The notes under the pieces are model-generated. The model saw nothing but the letters and a program-made list of their open reading frames with translations, was not told the origin of the DNA and did no database searches. Shown here in pieces: positions 28,386 to 36,480 of a stretch of 64,000 bases of DNA. The stretch comes from Azonexus sp. Lineage in GTDB: Bacteria; Pseudomonadota; Gammaproteobacteria; Burkholderiales; Rhodocyclaceae. The stretch spans positions 682,001 to 746,000 of the forward strand of contig JAUYSK010000016.1 in assembly GCA_030696345.1 (NCBI GenBank). Reading direction: 5' to 3'. How positions within the stretch are numbered: the first letter of the stretch is position 1; each line of letters opens with the position of its first letter. Made by a program: the position numbers and the translations under genes.

Positions 28386-29060
28386 TCAGTCGCCGAAGCT
28401 TCGCAGCCCTTCAAGATCAAGTACATTGATGCCGCCGTATTCACTGCGGACCAGCCCGGCATCTTCCAGCACCCTCAGCGCCTGATTGGCGCGCTGGCGA
28501 GAGACGCCAGCCAGATAGCCGAGTTCTTCCTGCGAAATCTGCAGCAGGCGGTTGGTGCCGGGGTAAAGCACGGGATTGAACAGCGCGGCAAGACCGCGGG
28601 CGATGCGGGCGTCGGTGTCGAGCATGCGCTCGTTTTCGATCATGCCGATGAACTGGCCGAGACGCTCGTTGATCTGGGCGATCAGGTAGCGGTTGAACGG
28701 GATGCTGTGGTCCATCAGCCAGTAGAAGGTGCTGCGGTTCATGAACGCGACGCGGGTTTCGCGGATGGCCATGACGTCGTAGCGGCGTACTTCCTTCTTG
28801 AGCAGAGAGCCTTCGCCGAACCAGCCGCCGGAGCTGATGCCGGTCAGTGAGGTCGTCTTGCCAGTGGTCCAGTGGCTGGCCATCTTGCCCAGGCCATCGA
28901 TGATGCCCATCCAGAAATCAACCGGTTCGCCCTTGGCGCAGATGAAGGCGCCTGCAGAAAAGGTGCGCTCGCAGGTGCCTGCCAGCGCCTTGAGCATTTC
29001 TTCTTCGGTCAGGGACTGACCCCAGAGGGAGGATCGCAGCAGTTCCTCAGCGTTTTTCAA
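28386..29060 (-). CDS. Crp/Fnr-family transcriptional regulator
   Basis: The 224-residue protein has a cyclic-nucleotide-binding-like N-terminal domain (about 10-135; FSAGAFICAKGEPVDFWMGIIDGLGKM and GGWFGEGSLLKKEVRRYDVMA) and a C-terminal winged helix (about 145-224) with ISQEELGYLAGVSRQRANQALRVLEDAGLV as recognition helix region. No N-terminal cysteines of an FNR-type Fe-S cluster are seen. I chose the TTG at 29060 because AGGAAA precedes it at six bases; the open frame continues upstream but that part overlaps the promoter region and has no homology. It is transcribed divergently from the acyl-CoA synthetase/ABC importer operon, so it probably regulates that operon. Confidence 0.87.
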   Translation of the reverse strand: MKNAEELLRSSLWGQSLTEEEMLKALAGTCERTFSAGAFICAKGEPVDFWMGIIDGLGKMASHWTTGKTTSLTGISSGGWFGEGSLLKKEVRRYDVMAIRETRVAFMNRSTFYWLMDHSIPFNRYLIAQINERLGQFIGMIENERMLDTDARIARGLAALFNPVLYPGTNRLLQISQEELGYLAGVSRQRANQALRVLEDAGLVRSEYGGINVLDLEGLRSFGD

Positions 29061-29090
29061 TTTATTTCCTGGATTGTCTGCCGGATGACA

Positions 29091-29096
29091 ATTATA
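29091..29096 (-). promoter_or_regulatory. Candidate -10 element for the Crp/Fnr-type gene
   Basis: A perfect TATAAT on the minus strand lies about 30 bases before the TTG start, in the 185-base divergent promoter region. The matching -35 is weak, which fits a gene needing an activator. The region also holds TTGACC-like half-sites that might be operators. Confidence 0.35.
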
Positions 29097-29245
29097 AGCC
29101 TGGTCAATGACTAAACTTTGCCGCAAGCTGTGTGATGGTCGTTGTTGTGCACTGCAAGGTTTACGCGGGCGGCACCAATGGCCACAATGCGTCAAACGAA
29201 CGTTAGACCGCGCACCTCAAAGTGCGGCAAGAGGAGACAAAAAGA

Positions 29246-31213
29246 ATGCCCGAACAGGCGAATTTCGCGTCGCTGGATGGTTTGCATACCTTTCCCCGGC
29301 TGCTGTTTCATCACGCCAAAATCCGCCCGGATGCGCCTGCCATGCGCGAGAAGTATCTCGGTATCTGGCAGACCTGGTCCTGGCTCGACGTTGCCGAACG
29401 CGTCCGCGCCCTGGCTTGCGGCCTGGCTTCGCTTGGTTTCAAGCGCGGCGACAATTTGGCGATCATTGGTGATAACCGGCCGCACCTCTACATGATGATG
29501 ACGGCCGCCCAGTGCCTGGGTGGCGTGCCAGTGCCGCTCTATCAGGATGCGGTGGCCAACGAAATGCTCTTCGTGCTGCAGGATGCCGGCATCCGCTTTG
29601 TGGTGGTCGAGGATCAGGAGCAGGTCGACAAGATGCTGGAAATCCAGGATCAGGTGCCGACGCTCGAACAGATCATCTACGACGATCCGCGCGGCATGCG
29701 CCATTACACGCAGCCTTTCCTGCACGACATTCATGAACTGATGGAAATGGGGCGGATTCATGACCGCAACCATTCCGACTTTCTCAACATCGAAATCGAG
29801 CAGGGGCATTTCGATGATGTCTCGGTAATGCTCTATACCTCGGGCACGACCGGCAAGCCGAAGGGCGTCTGCCAGGCGCACTCGGCCTTCATTTCTGCGG
29901 CGCAGGGCGGCGTTCAGGTCGACAAGCTGGGGGCAGACGGCGACATTCTTTCCTACCTGCCGATGGCCTGGGTTGGCGACCACCTGTTCTCCTATGCTCA
30001 GGCGCTGGTAGCAGGGTTCACCATCAACTGCCCGGAATCTGGCGAGACGGTGATGACTGACCTGCGCGAAATCGGCCCGACCTGCTACTTCGCTCCACCG
30101 CGCGTTTTCGAGAGCCTGCTGACCTCGGTGATGATCCGCATGGAAGACGCCGGCAAGCTAAAGCAGAAGGTTTTCCACCACTTCATGGCAGTCGCCAAGC
30201 GTTGCGGTGCCGATATTCTCGACGGCAAGTCGGTTGGTTTTGCTGATCGCTTCGAATACTGGCTGGGCAATCTGCTGGTTTATGGCCCGTTGCGTAACGT
30301 GCTCGGCATGAGCCGGATCAAGGTGGCTTATACGGCCGGCGCGGCGATCGGGCCGGAGCTGTTTCGCTTCTACCGTTCAATGGGCATCAACCTGAAGCAG
30401 TTCTACGGTCAGACCGAAACCTGTGCCTACGTCTGCATGCAGCCTGATGGCCAGATCAAGTTCGACTCCGTCGGTCAACCGGCCCCGGGCGTCGAAATCA
30501 AGATTGCCGAGAACGGCGAAGTGCTGGTCAAGGGGCCGATGCTGCTCAAGGAATACTACAAGCGGCCGGATGCCACGGCCGAGTCGATCAACGCCGAGGG
30601 TTATTTCATGACCGGCGATGCCGGCTTTCTCGACGAAGACGGCCATCTGAAGATCATCGACCGCGCCAAGGACGTCGGCAAGCTATCGAACGGCGCGATG
30701 TTTGCCCCGAACTACATCGAGAACAAGCTGAAGTTCTTCCAGCACATCAAGGAAGTCGTCTGTTTCGGCCACGACCGCGACATGGTTTGTGCCTTCGTCA
30801 ATATCGACGTGGGTGCAGTTGGCAACTGGGCCGAGCGCCGTGGCATTGCGTATTCCGGTTATGCCGATCTGGCTGGCCGGCCGGAAGTGCTGGAACTGAT
30901 CCGCGAATGTGTCGAGCAGATCAATGCCGATCTGGTGCATGACACGATGGTGGCCGATTCACAGATTCACCGTTTTCTGGTGTTGCACAAGGAACTGGAT
31001 CCGGATGATGACGAACTGACCCGGACCCGCAAGGTGCGTCGTAACTTCGTTGCCGAGAAATACAAGGTGCTGATCGATGCCTTGTACAGCGGCAAACCAA
31101 ACCAGTTCATTGAAACCGAGGTGAAGTTCGAGGATGGTCGGCGCGGCAAGATTTCCGCAGACTTGAAGATTCTCGATGCGAAAACCTTTCCGATCGTGAA
31201 AAAGGCTGCCTGA
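29246..31213 (+). CDS. AMP-forming acyl-CoA synthetase (long-chain type)
   Basis: This enzyme joins a carboxylic acid to CoA through an acyl-adenylate. The 655-residue protein has the P-loop-like YTSGTTGKPKGVCQAH near residue 200, a YGQTETCAY segment, and the hinge region TGDAGFLDEDGHLKIIDRAKD near 460, followed by the C-terminal lid. Length and motifs place it with the large long-chain/bubblegum group rather than short acid ligases, but its place as first gene of an importer operon suggests that it activates whatever the importer brings in, for example an aryl- or branched-alkyl acid. The ATG at 29246 follows GAGGAGA. The next gene starts two bases after its stop. Confidence 0.9.
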   Translation: MPEQANFASLDGLHTFPRLLFHHAKIRPDAPAMREKYLGIWQTWSWLDVAERVRALACGLASLGFKRGDNLAIIGDNRPHLYMMMTAAQCLGGVPVPLYQDAVANEMLFVLQDAGIRFVVVEDQEQVDKMLEIQDQVPTLEQIIYDDPRGMRHYTQPFLHDIHELMEMGRIHDRNHSDFLNIEIEQGHFDDVSVMLYTSGTTGKPKGVCQAHSAFISAAQGGVQVDKLGADGDILSYLPMAWVGDHLFSYAQALVAGFTINCPESGETVMTDLREIGPTCYFAPPRVFESLLTSVMIRMEDAGKLKQKVFHHFMAVAKRCGADILDGKSVGFADRFEYWLGNLLVYGPLRNVLGMSRIKVAYTAGAAIGPELFRFYRSMGINLKQFYGQTETCAYVCMQPDGQIKFDSVGQPAPGVEIKIAENGEVLVKGPMLLKEYYKRPDATAESINAEGYFMTGDAGFLDEDGHLKIIDRAKDVGKLSNGAMFAPNYIENKLKFFQHIKEVVCFGHDRDMVCAFVNIDVGAVGNWAERRGIAYSGYADLAGRPEVLELIRECVEQINADLVHDTMVADSQIHRFLVLHKELDPDDDELTRTRKVRRNFVAEKYKVLIDALYSGKPNQFIETEVKFEDGRRGKISADLKILDAKTFPIVKKAA

Positions 31214-31214
31214 T

Positions 31215-31997
31215 ATGTCCAAGAAAATAGGCGACGTCATTCTCGACCTGCAGAACATTTCCCTGCGCTTCGGCGGCGTCAAGGCGCTGACCGATATCTC
31301 TTTCGATGTCCGCGAGCATGAAATTCGCGCCATCATCGGCCCGAACGGTGCCGGCAAGAGCTCGATGCTCAACGTCATCAACGGCGTTTATCACCCGCAG
31401 GAAGGCAGGATCTTCTGGCATGGTCAGGAGCGCAAGAACATGGAGCCGCACATGGCGGCCCAGCAGAATATTGCCCGCACCTTCCAGAACATTGCGCTGT
31501 TCAAGGGTATGACCGTACTCGACAACATCATGACCGGGCGCATCACCAAGATGAAAGCCAACTTCATCGAGCATGCGCTGTGGTTTGGCCGGGCGAAGAA
31601 GGAAGAGCTGGAGCATCGCAAGAAGGTCGAGGAGGTGATCGACTTTCTGGAGATTCAGCATATTCGCAAGACTCCGGTCAATCGCCTGCCCTACGGCCTG
31701 CAGAAGCGCGTCGAACTGGGTCGGGCGCTGGCCGCCGAGCCGTCGATGCTGCTCCTTGACGAGCCGATGGCCGGCATGAACGTCGAGGAAAAGCAGGACA
31801 TGTGTCGCTTCATCCTCGATGTGAATGATCAGTTCGGCACCACCATCGTGCTGATCGAGCACGACATGGGCGTCGTCATGGACATCTCCGACCGCGTCGT
31901 TGTACTCGACTATGGCAAGAAAATCGGCGATGGCGAACCGGACGAAGTCAAAAATAATGAAGACGTGATCAAAGCCTATCTCGGCGCTGGTCACTAA
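31215..31997 (+). CDS. Branched-chain-type ABC importer, ATPase LivG-like
   Basis: One of two nucleotide-binding subunits of the importer encoded here. The 260 residues show Walker A GPNGAGKSS, the LivG-typical RTFQNIALFKGMTVLDNIM, the signature LPYGLQKRVELGRAL, Walker B LLLDEPMAGM and the switch His in VLIEHDMGVV. The non-standard signature (LPYG for LSGG) is normal in LivG. Tight spacing to the synthetase upstream (one base) and to the permease downstream (12 bases) indicates translation as one operon. Confidence 0.93.
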   Translation: MSKKIGDVILDLQNISLRFGGVKALTDISFDVREHEIRAIIGPNGAGKSSMLNVINGVYHPQEGRIFWHGQERKNMEPHMAAQQNIARTFQNIALFKGMTVLDNIMTGRITKMKANFIEHALWFGRAKKEELEHRKKVEEVIDFLEIQHIRKTPVNRLPYGLQKRVELGRALAAEPSMLLLDEPMAGMNVEEKQDMCRFILDVNDQFGTTIVLIEHDMGVVMDISDRVVVLDYGKKIGDGEPDEVKNNEDVIKAYLGAGH

Positions 31998-32009
31998 GGA
32001 GACGGGGCG

Positions 32010-32924
32010 ATGAATTTTTTCCTGGAAGTTCTGATCGGCGGCCTGCTTTCCGGCGTGATGTACGCGCTGGTTGCTCTCGGTTTCGTCATGATCTACAAGG
32101 CCTCGGGCGTCTTCAACTTTGCCCAGGGCGCGATGGTTTATCTCGCCGCGCTGTCGGTCGTCGGCTGCATCGAGAAGGGCGCGCCGCTCTGGCTGGCGAT
32201 CATTCTGGCGTTTGGCATCATGACCCTGTTCGGTATCGCGACCGAAAAGTTCGTGCTGCGCAAGCTGGTCAATCAACCGCCGATTGCATTGTTCATGGCG
32301 ACCATCGGTCTGGCGTTCTTCATCGAAGGCGTGGCCCCGATGATCTTTGGCAGCGACCCGCGGGCGCTGGAGCTGGGTATTGTCGACGAGCCGATTCCCT
32401 GGGTTCTCGACAACTGGAACATGGTGATTTCCAAGTTCGATCTGGTCGCTGCCGGCGTCGCTGGCGTACTGGTCGCAACGCTTGCCCTGTTCTTCCAATA
32501 CACCCGCGTTGGCCGTGCGTTGCGGGCGGTGGCCGATGACCATCAGGCAGCCTTGTCGATCGGCATTCCGCTGCAGCATATCTGGGCCATCGTCTGGGGC
32601 GTTGCCGGGTTTGTCGCACTCGTGGCCGGCATGATGTGGGGGGCGCGAAATGGCGTGCAGTTTGCGCTCACTTTCACGGCGCTCAAGGCGCTACCAGTGT
32701 TGATCCTCGGCGGCTTCACCTCGGTGCCAGGGGCGATTGTCGGTGGTCTGATCATTGGAGCTTCGGAAAAGCTGGCTGAAATCTACATTCCGCCGGTCAT
32801 GCAGAATATGTTCGGCGGCAACTTTGGTGGCATCGAGGGCTGGTTCCCTTATGTGCTTGCTCTCCTGTTCTTGCTCGTCAGGCCCGAAGGCCTGTTTGGC
32901 GAAAAACATATTGACCGCGTGTAA
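32010..32924 (+). CDS. Branched-chain-type ABC importer, permease LivH-like
   Basis: A 304-residue inner-membrane permease with about eight hydrophobic helices. It opens with the LivH-typical FLEVLIGGLLSGVMYALVAL and contains the cytoplasmic-loop segment TRVGRALRAVADDHQAALSIGI, which couples to the ATPases, and the late GGFTSVPGAIVGGLIIG. A ribosome binding site (AAGGAGACGGGG) precedes the ATG. It pairs with the LivM-like permease 16 bases downstream. Confidence 0.93.
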   Translation: MNFFLEVLIGGLLSGVMYALVALGFVMIYKASGVFNFAQGAMVYLAALSVVGCIEKGAPLWLAIILAFGIMTLFGIATEKFVLRKLVNQPPIALFMATIGLAFFIEGVAPMIFGSDPRALELGIVDEPIPWVLDNWNMVISKFDLVAAGVAGVLVATLALFFQYTRVGRALRAVADDHQAALSIGIPLQHIWAIVWGVAGFVALVAGMMWGARNGVQFALTFTALKALPVLILGGFTSVPGAIVGGLIIGASEKLAEIYIPPVMQNMFGGNFGGIEGWFPYVLALLFLLVRPEGLFGEKHIDRV

Positions 32925-32940
32925 GAGAGGATAGAACAAG

Positions 32941-34017
32941 ATGCTTTACCGTGAAGCCGGTCAATTCAAGACGACCTACGCCGCCGACCAGCAAATCTTT
33001 CCGATCCGGCAGGACCGGATCGGGATCATTGCCCTGCTTGTCGTTGCATTCATCGGAGTGCCGCTCTTTGCCAGCGAATACTGGTTCTCGGCCATTCTGA
33101 TCCCATTTCTGATTTTCGCTTTGGCTGCCATCGGCCTGAATGTATTGACCGGCTATGCCGGCCAGCTCTCGCTTGGTTCGGCCGCCTTCATGGCGGTTGG
33201 TGCCTATGCCGCCTATAACTTCCAGTTGCGGATCGAGGGTATTCCGATTCTGGTTTCCTTCGTTTTGGCGGGGTTGACCGCAGCAGGGGTAGGGATACTG
33301 TTCGGTTTGCCCTCCTTGCGCATCAAGGGCTTTTATCTGGCGGTGGCGACGCTGGCGGCGCAGTTTTTCATCGTCTGGTGCCTGACCAAGTTTCCCTGGC
33401 TGTCGAACAACTCGTCTTCCGGCGTGATTTCGACGCAGAAGCTGATCTTCTTCGGCCACGAATTGACGACGCCGGTCGAGAAATACCTTTTGGTGCTGTC
33501 CGTTGTCGTTGTCCTGGCGCTTGCCGCCAAGAATATGGTGCGCTCATCGACCGGCCGGGCCTGGATGGCGGTGCGCGATATGGACGTCGCCGCATCGGTC
33601 ATCGGCATCAAGCTGATGCCGACCAAACTGCTCGCCTTTGCTGTCAGCTCCTTCTATTGCGGCGTCGCCGGGGCAATGTATGCGTTCTGCTACCTCGGTT
33701 CGGTCGAGCCGGATGGTTTCTCTCTGGAAATGTCGTTCAAGATCCTGTTCATGATCATCATCGGCGGTGTCGGGTCGATCATGGGCAGTTTCCTCGGCGC
33801 GGCCTTCATCCTGTTGCTGCCCATCTTTCTCGATGTGGCCTTGCCCTTTGTCGCCGATCTGTTCGGCTTGCCCTTTGCCAGCGCTACCGTGTCGCACATC
33901 CAGATTACGGTGTTCGGTGCGCTCATCATGTTCTTCCTGATCGTCGAACCACACGGGCTTGCCCGGCTGTGGCAGATCGCCAAGGAAAAACTGCGTCTGT
34001 GGCCGTTCCCTCACTAG
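32941..34017 (+). CDS. Branched-chain-type ABC importer, permease LivM-like
   Basis: A 358-residue permease with about ten hydrophobic segments after a hydrophilic start (MLYREAGQFKTTYAADQQIF). The family segments LNVLTGYAGQLSLGSAAFMAVGAYAAY, SSTGRAWMAVRDMDVAASVIGI and MIIIGGVGSIMGSFLGAAF are all present. The longer N-terminus (about 30 residues before the first helix) is usual in importers of the aromatic/urea-type subgroup. An exact copy of the oriented motif core lies inside the gene at 33272-33285. Confidence 0.93.
   Translation: MLYREAGQFKTTYAADQQIFPIRQDRIGIIALLVVAFIGVPLFASEYWFSAILIPFLIFALAAIGLNVLTGYAGQLSLGSAAFMAVGAYAAYNFQLRIEGIPILVSFVLAGLTAAGVGILFGLPSLRIKGFYLAVATLAAQFFIVWCLTKFPWLSNNSSSGVISTQKLIFFGHELTTPVEKYLLVLSVVVVLALAAKNMVRSSTGRAWMAVRDMDVAASVIGIKLMPTKLLAFAVSSFYCGVAGAMYAFCYLGSVEPDGFSLEMSFKILFMIIIGGVGSIMGSFLGAAFILLLPIFLDVALPFVADLFGLPFASATVSHIQITVFGALIMFFLIVEPHGLARLWQIAKEKLRLWPFPH
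33272..33285 (+). repeat. Oriented repeat motif core, in livM-like gene
   Basis: GGTTGACCGCAGCA, with only a partial upstream TTTTGGCG. The only exact + strand copy found inside a + strand gene; it encodes part of a transmembrane helix. Confidence 0.5.
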
Positions 34018-34081
34018 GAATGGCTATTGCCCAAGCGGCGGCGGCCCCGTCGCTTTTCTGTAAATCTGGAGGAGACATTCA

Positions 34082-35404
34082 ATGATTAAAAACTTCAAAC
34101 CCGCCCTTGCCGCCGCTGCGGTTTCCCTGGCCATGCTGTCGCAAACAGCCATGGCTGCGGAAGAGCAGTTCTTCCCGCTGATCGACTACCGCGTCGGACC
34201 TTATGGCTCGAACGGTCAGGCTTTCTATGGTGGCTTCATCGACTATCTGAACTACGTCAACCTGAAGGAAAAAGGTGTCAATGGCGTTCAGCTGACCTAC
34301 GAGGAATGCGAAACCGAATACAACAACGCCAAGGGCGTTGAGTGTTACGAGCGCCTCAAGGCCAAGGCCAAGGTTTCCTCCGGCCCGATCCACACGATGT
34401 CTACCGGCATTTCCTATGCCCTGATCGACAAGTCTGCCCAGGACAAGCTGCCGCTGGCCATGATGGGTTACGGCCGGACCGATGCAGTGGATGGTTCCGT
34501 TTTCCCCTACGCCTTCCCGCTGGTCACGACGTACCAGATGCAGGCCTCGGCCATCATCAAGTTCATCAAGGACAAGAACGCTGGCAACCTGGCTGGCAAG
34601 AAGATCGTCTATCTCTATCACGACTCCGCCTACGGCAAGGAAGCCATCATCGCGATGGAAGCCGAAGCTTCGCTGAACAAGTTCACGCTGGTGCAGGTTC
34701 CAGTGGCCCACCCGGGTAACGAACAGGGTGCCCAGTGGCTGAAGATTCGTCAGGAAAAGCCGGATTACGTCGTGTTCTGGGGCTGGGGCGTGATGAACCA
34801 GACCGCTTTGAAAGCTGCCCAGAAGGTCGGCTACCCGCGTGATCAGATGATTGGTTCGTGGTGGACCGGTTCCGAGGAAGACGTTGTGCCGGCCGGCGAA
34901 GCCGCCAAGGGTTACATGGCTGCAACCTGGAACGTCTCCGGCAAGCAGGTGCCAGTGATTGCCGACATCGAAAAGGTCGTCTACGGCGCCAACAAGGGCA
35001 ACCTTCAGGACAAGGCCAAGATCGGTACTGTGCTTTATAACCGTGGCGTTTCGGCTGCCGTGCTGTCGATCGAGGCGATCCGCAAGGCGCAGGAAAAGTA
35101 TGGCAAGGGCAAGGCAATGACTGGCGAGCAGGTCCGCTGGGCACTGGAAAACCTGAACATTACCGATGCTCGCCTGAAGACGCTGGGTGCAACCGATCTG
35201 CTGCCGGAAATCAAGACCTCCTGCGACAACCACGAAGGTTCGGGCAAGGTGAAGATTCAGCAGTGGGATGGTGCCAAGTGGGTTCCGATCTCGGGCTGGA
35301 TCGAGGGTAACAAGGCGCTGATCCACCCGCTCTTCCAGGCCTCTGCCAAGCAGTACGCCAAGGAAAAGGGCATTACGCCGCGTGATTGCTCCAAGGAAAA
35401 ATAA
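34082..35404 (+). CDS. Branched-chain-type ABC importer, periplasmic binding protein
   Basis: The 440-residue protein has a classical Sec signal (MIKNFKPALAAAAVSLAMLS, cut near AMA-AEE) and no lipobox, so it should be free in the periplasm. It belongs to the LivK-like (type I fold) receptors, as shown by its operon position and segments such as KKIVYLYHDSAYGKEAI and GVMNQTALKAAQKVGY. Many aromatic residues line the sequence, and it is longer than LivK (~370), as in receptors for aromatic or larger acids; the ligand is not known. A strong GGAGGAG ribosome binding site precedes it, and a stable hairpin follows, in keeping with high expression. Confidence 0.92.
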   Translation: MIKNFKPALAAAAVSLAMLSQTAMAAEEQFFPLIDYRVGPYGSNGQAFYGGFIDYLNYVNLKEKGVNGVQLTYEECETEYNNAKGVECYERLKAKAKVSSGPIHTMSTGISYALIDKSAQDKLPLAMMGYGRTDAVDGSVFPYAFPLVTTYQMQASAIIKFIKDKNAGNLAGKKIVYLYHDSAYGKEAIIAMEAEASLNKFTLVQVPVAHPGNEQGAQWLKIRQEKPDYVVFWGWGVMNQTALKAAQKVGYPRDQMIGSWWTGSEEDVVPAGEAAKGYMAATWNVSGKQVPVIADIEKVVYGANKGNLQDKAKIGTVLYNRGVSAAVLSIEAIRKAQEKYGKGKAMTGEQVRWALENLNITDARLKTLGATDLLPEIKTSCDNHEGSGKVKIQQWDGAKWVPISGWIEGNKALIHPLFQASAKQYAKEKGITPRDCSKEK

Positions 35405-35415
35405 GGCGAGAGAGA

Positions 35416-35444
35416 AAGGAAGCGGGGATTTTCCCCGCTTCCTT
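35416..35444 (+). terminator. Intercistronic hairpin after the binding-protein gene
   Basis: A perfect 13-bp stem, AAGGAAGCGGGGA with TCCCCGCTTCCTT around a three-base loop, lies 11 bases after the stop. It lacks a T tract, so it more likely blocks 3' exonucleases and raises binding-protein mRNA than terminates; partial termination before the ATPase gene is possible. Confidence 0.75.
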
Positions 35445-35470
35445 CCGGCTTCCACGCTTCGGGAACAGCT

Positions 35471-36301
35471 ATGAGTACACAAACTGCCGCTGCTGCGGCC
35501 GAACACTATCTGAGCATCAACAACATCGAGGTCATCTATGACCACGTGATTCTTGTGCTCAAGGGCGTATCGCTCCATGTGCCGAAAGGCAAGATCGTTG
35601 CCCTGCTTGGCGCCAATGGCGCCGGCAAGTCGACGACACTGAAAGCGATTTCAAACCTGTTGCGGGCTGAGCGGGGCGATGTCACCAAGGGCTCGGTCGA
35701 ATATAAGGGTGATCGGATCGATCAGCTGACGCCGAACGAGTTGGTCAAGCGTGGCGTCATTCAGGTCATGGAAGGGCGCCACTGTTTTGGCCACCTGACC
35801 ATCGAGGAAAACCTGCTGACCGGTGCCTACACGCGCTCGATTTCGCGCAGCGAACTGAAGGACAGCCTGGAAAAGGTTTATCACTACTTCCCGCGCCTGA
35901 AAACCCGGCGCACTTCGCAGGCCGGCTACACCTCCGGTGGCGAGCAACAAATGTGCGCCATCGGCCGGGCACTGATGGCCAAGCCGGAAATGATCCTGCT
36001 CGACGAACCGTCGATGGGTCTGGCGCCGCAGATCGTTGAAGAGATTTTCGAGATCGTCAAGGATCTGAATTCGCGTGAGAACGTCAGCTTCCTGCTGGCC
36101 GAGCAGAACACCATGGTGGCGCTGCGTTACGCCGACTTTGGCTACATTCTGGAAAACGGCCGGGTGGTGATGGAAGGTGATGCGGAAGATCTCAGGACGA
36201 ATGAAGACGTCAAAGAGTTCTACCTGGGGCTCTCTTCCGCGGGACGCAAGTCCTTCAAAGACGTCAAACACTATCGCAGAAGAAAGCGCTGGCTTTCCTG
36301 A
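35471..36301 (+). CDS. Branched-chain-type ABC importer, ATPase LivF-like
   Basis: The second ATPase subunit, 276 residues. Walker A is GANGAGKST, the signature YTSGGEQQMCAIGRAL, Walker B ILLDEPSMGL, and the switch residue appears as LAEQNTM, with Gln in place of His as is usual in LivF. It carries an extra C-terminal tail (SSAGRKSFKDVKHYRRRKRWLS), basic and aromatic, not part of the ABC fold. With LivG-, H- and M-like subunits and the binding protein it completes the transporter. Confidence 0.93.
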   Translation: MSTQTAAAAAEHYLSINNIEVIYDHVILVLKGVSLHVPKGKIVALLGANGAGKSTTLKAISNLLRAERGDVTKGSVEYKGDRIDQLTPNELVKRGVIQVMEGRHCFGHLTIEENLLTGAYTRSISRSELKDSLEKVYHYFPRLKTRRTSQAGYTSGGEQQMCAIGRALMAKPEMILLDEPSMGLAPQIVEEIFEIVKDLNSRENVSFLLAEQNTMVALRYADFGYILENGRVVMEGDAEDLRTNEDVKEFYLGLSSAGRKSFKDVKHYRRRKRWLS

Positions 36302-36480
36302 AGGTTGCAGTGCGCGTTCCATGGCGGCGTTGTCGGCCGGCTTGTTGGCAGAAGCCAACGGCGCTGGCCTCCGCCTTGCCCTGAAACGCTACTTTGCAAC
36401 CGTCGTGCTGTGCTCCTCATGGGTGAGAAGCCATCAAAACCGAATGCCACGGTCAACCGGAAAAAACGGAGAAAACCAGA

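Noticed and set aside
31107-32579. Long antisense frame (490 codons) across the LivG- and LivH-like genes, and similar ones at 4556-6208 and 34079-35578
   Set aside because: All lie opposite well-supported genes, are His/Gln/Asp-rich as expected from antisense reading, and have no plausible start or family.
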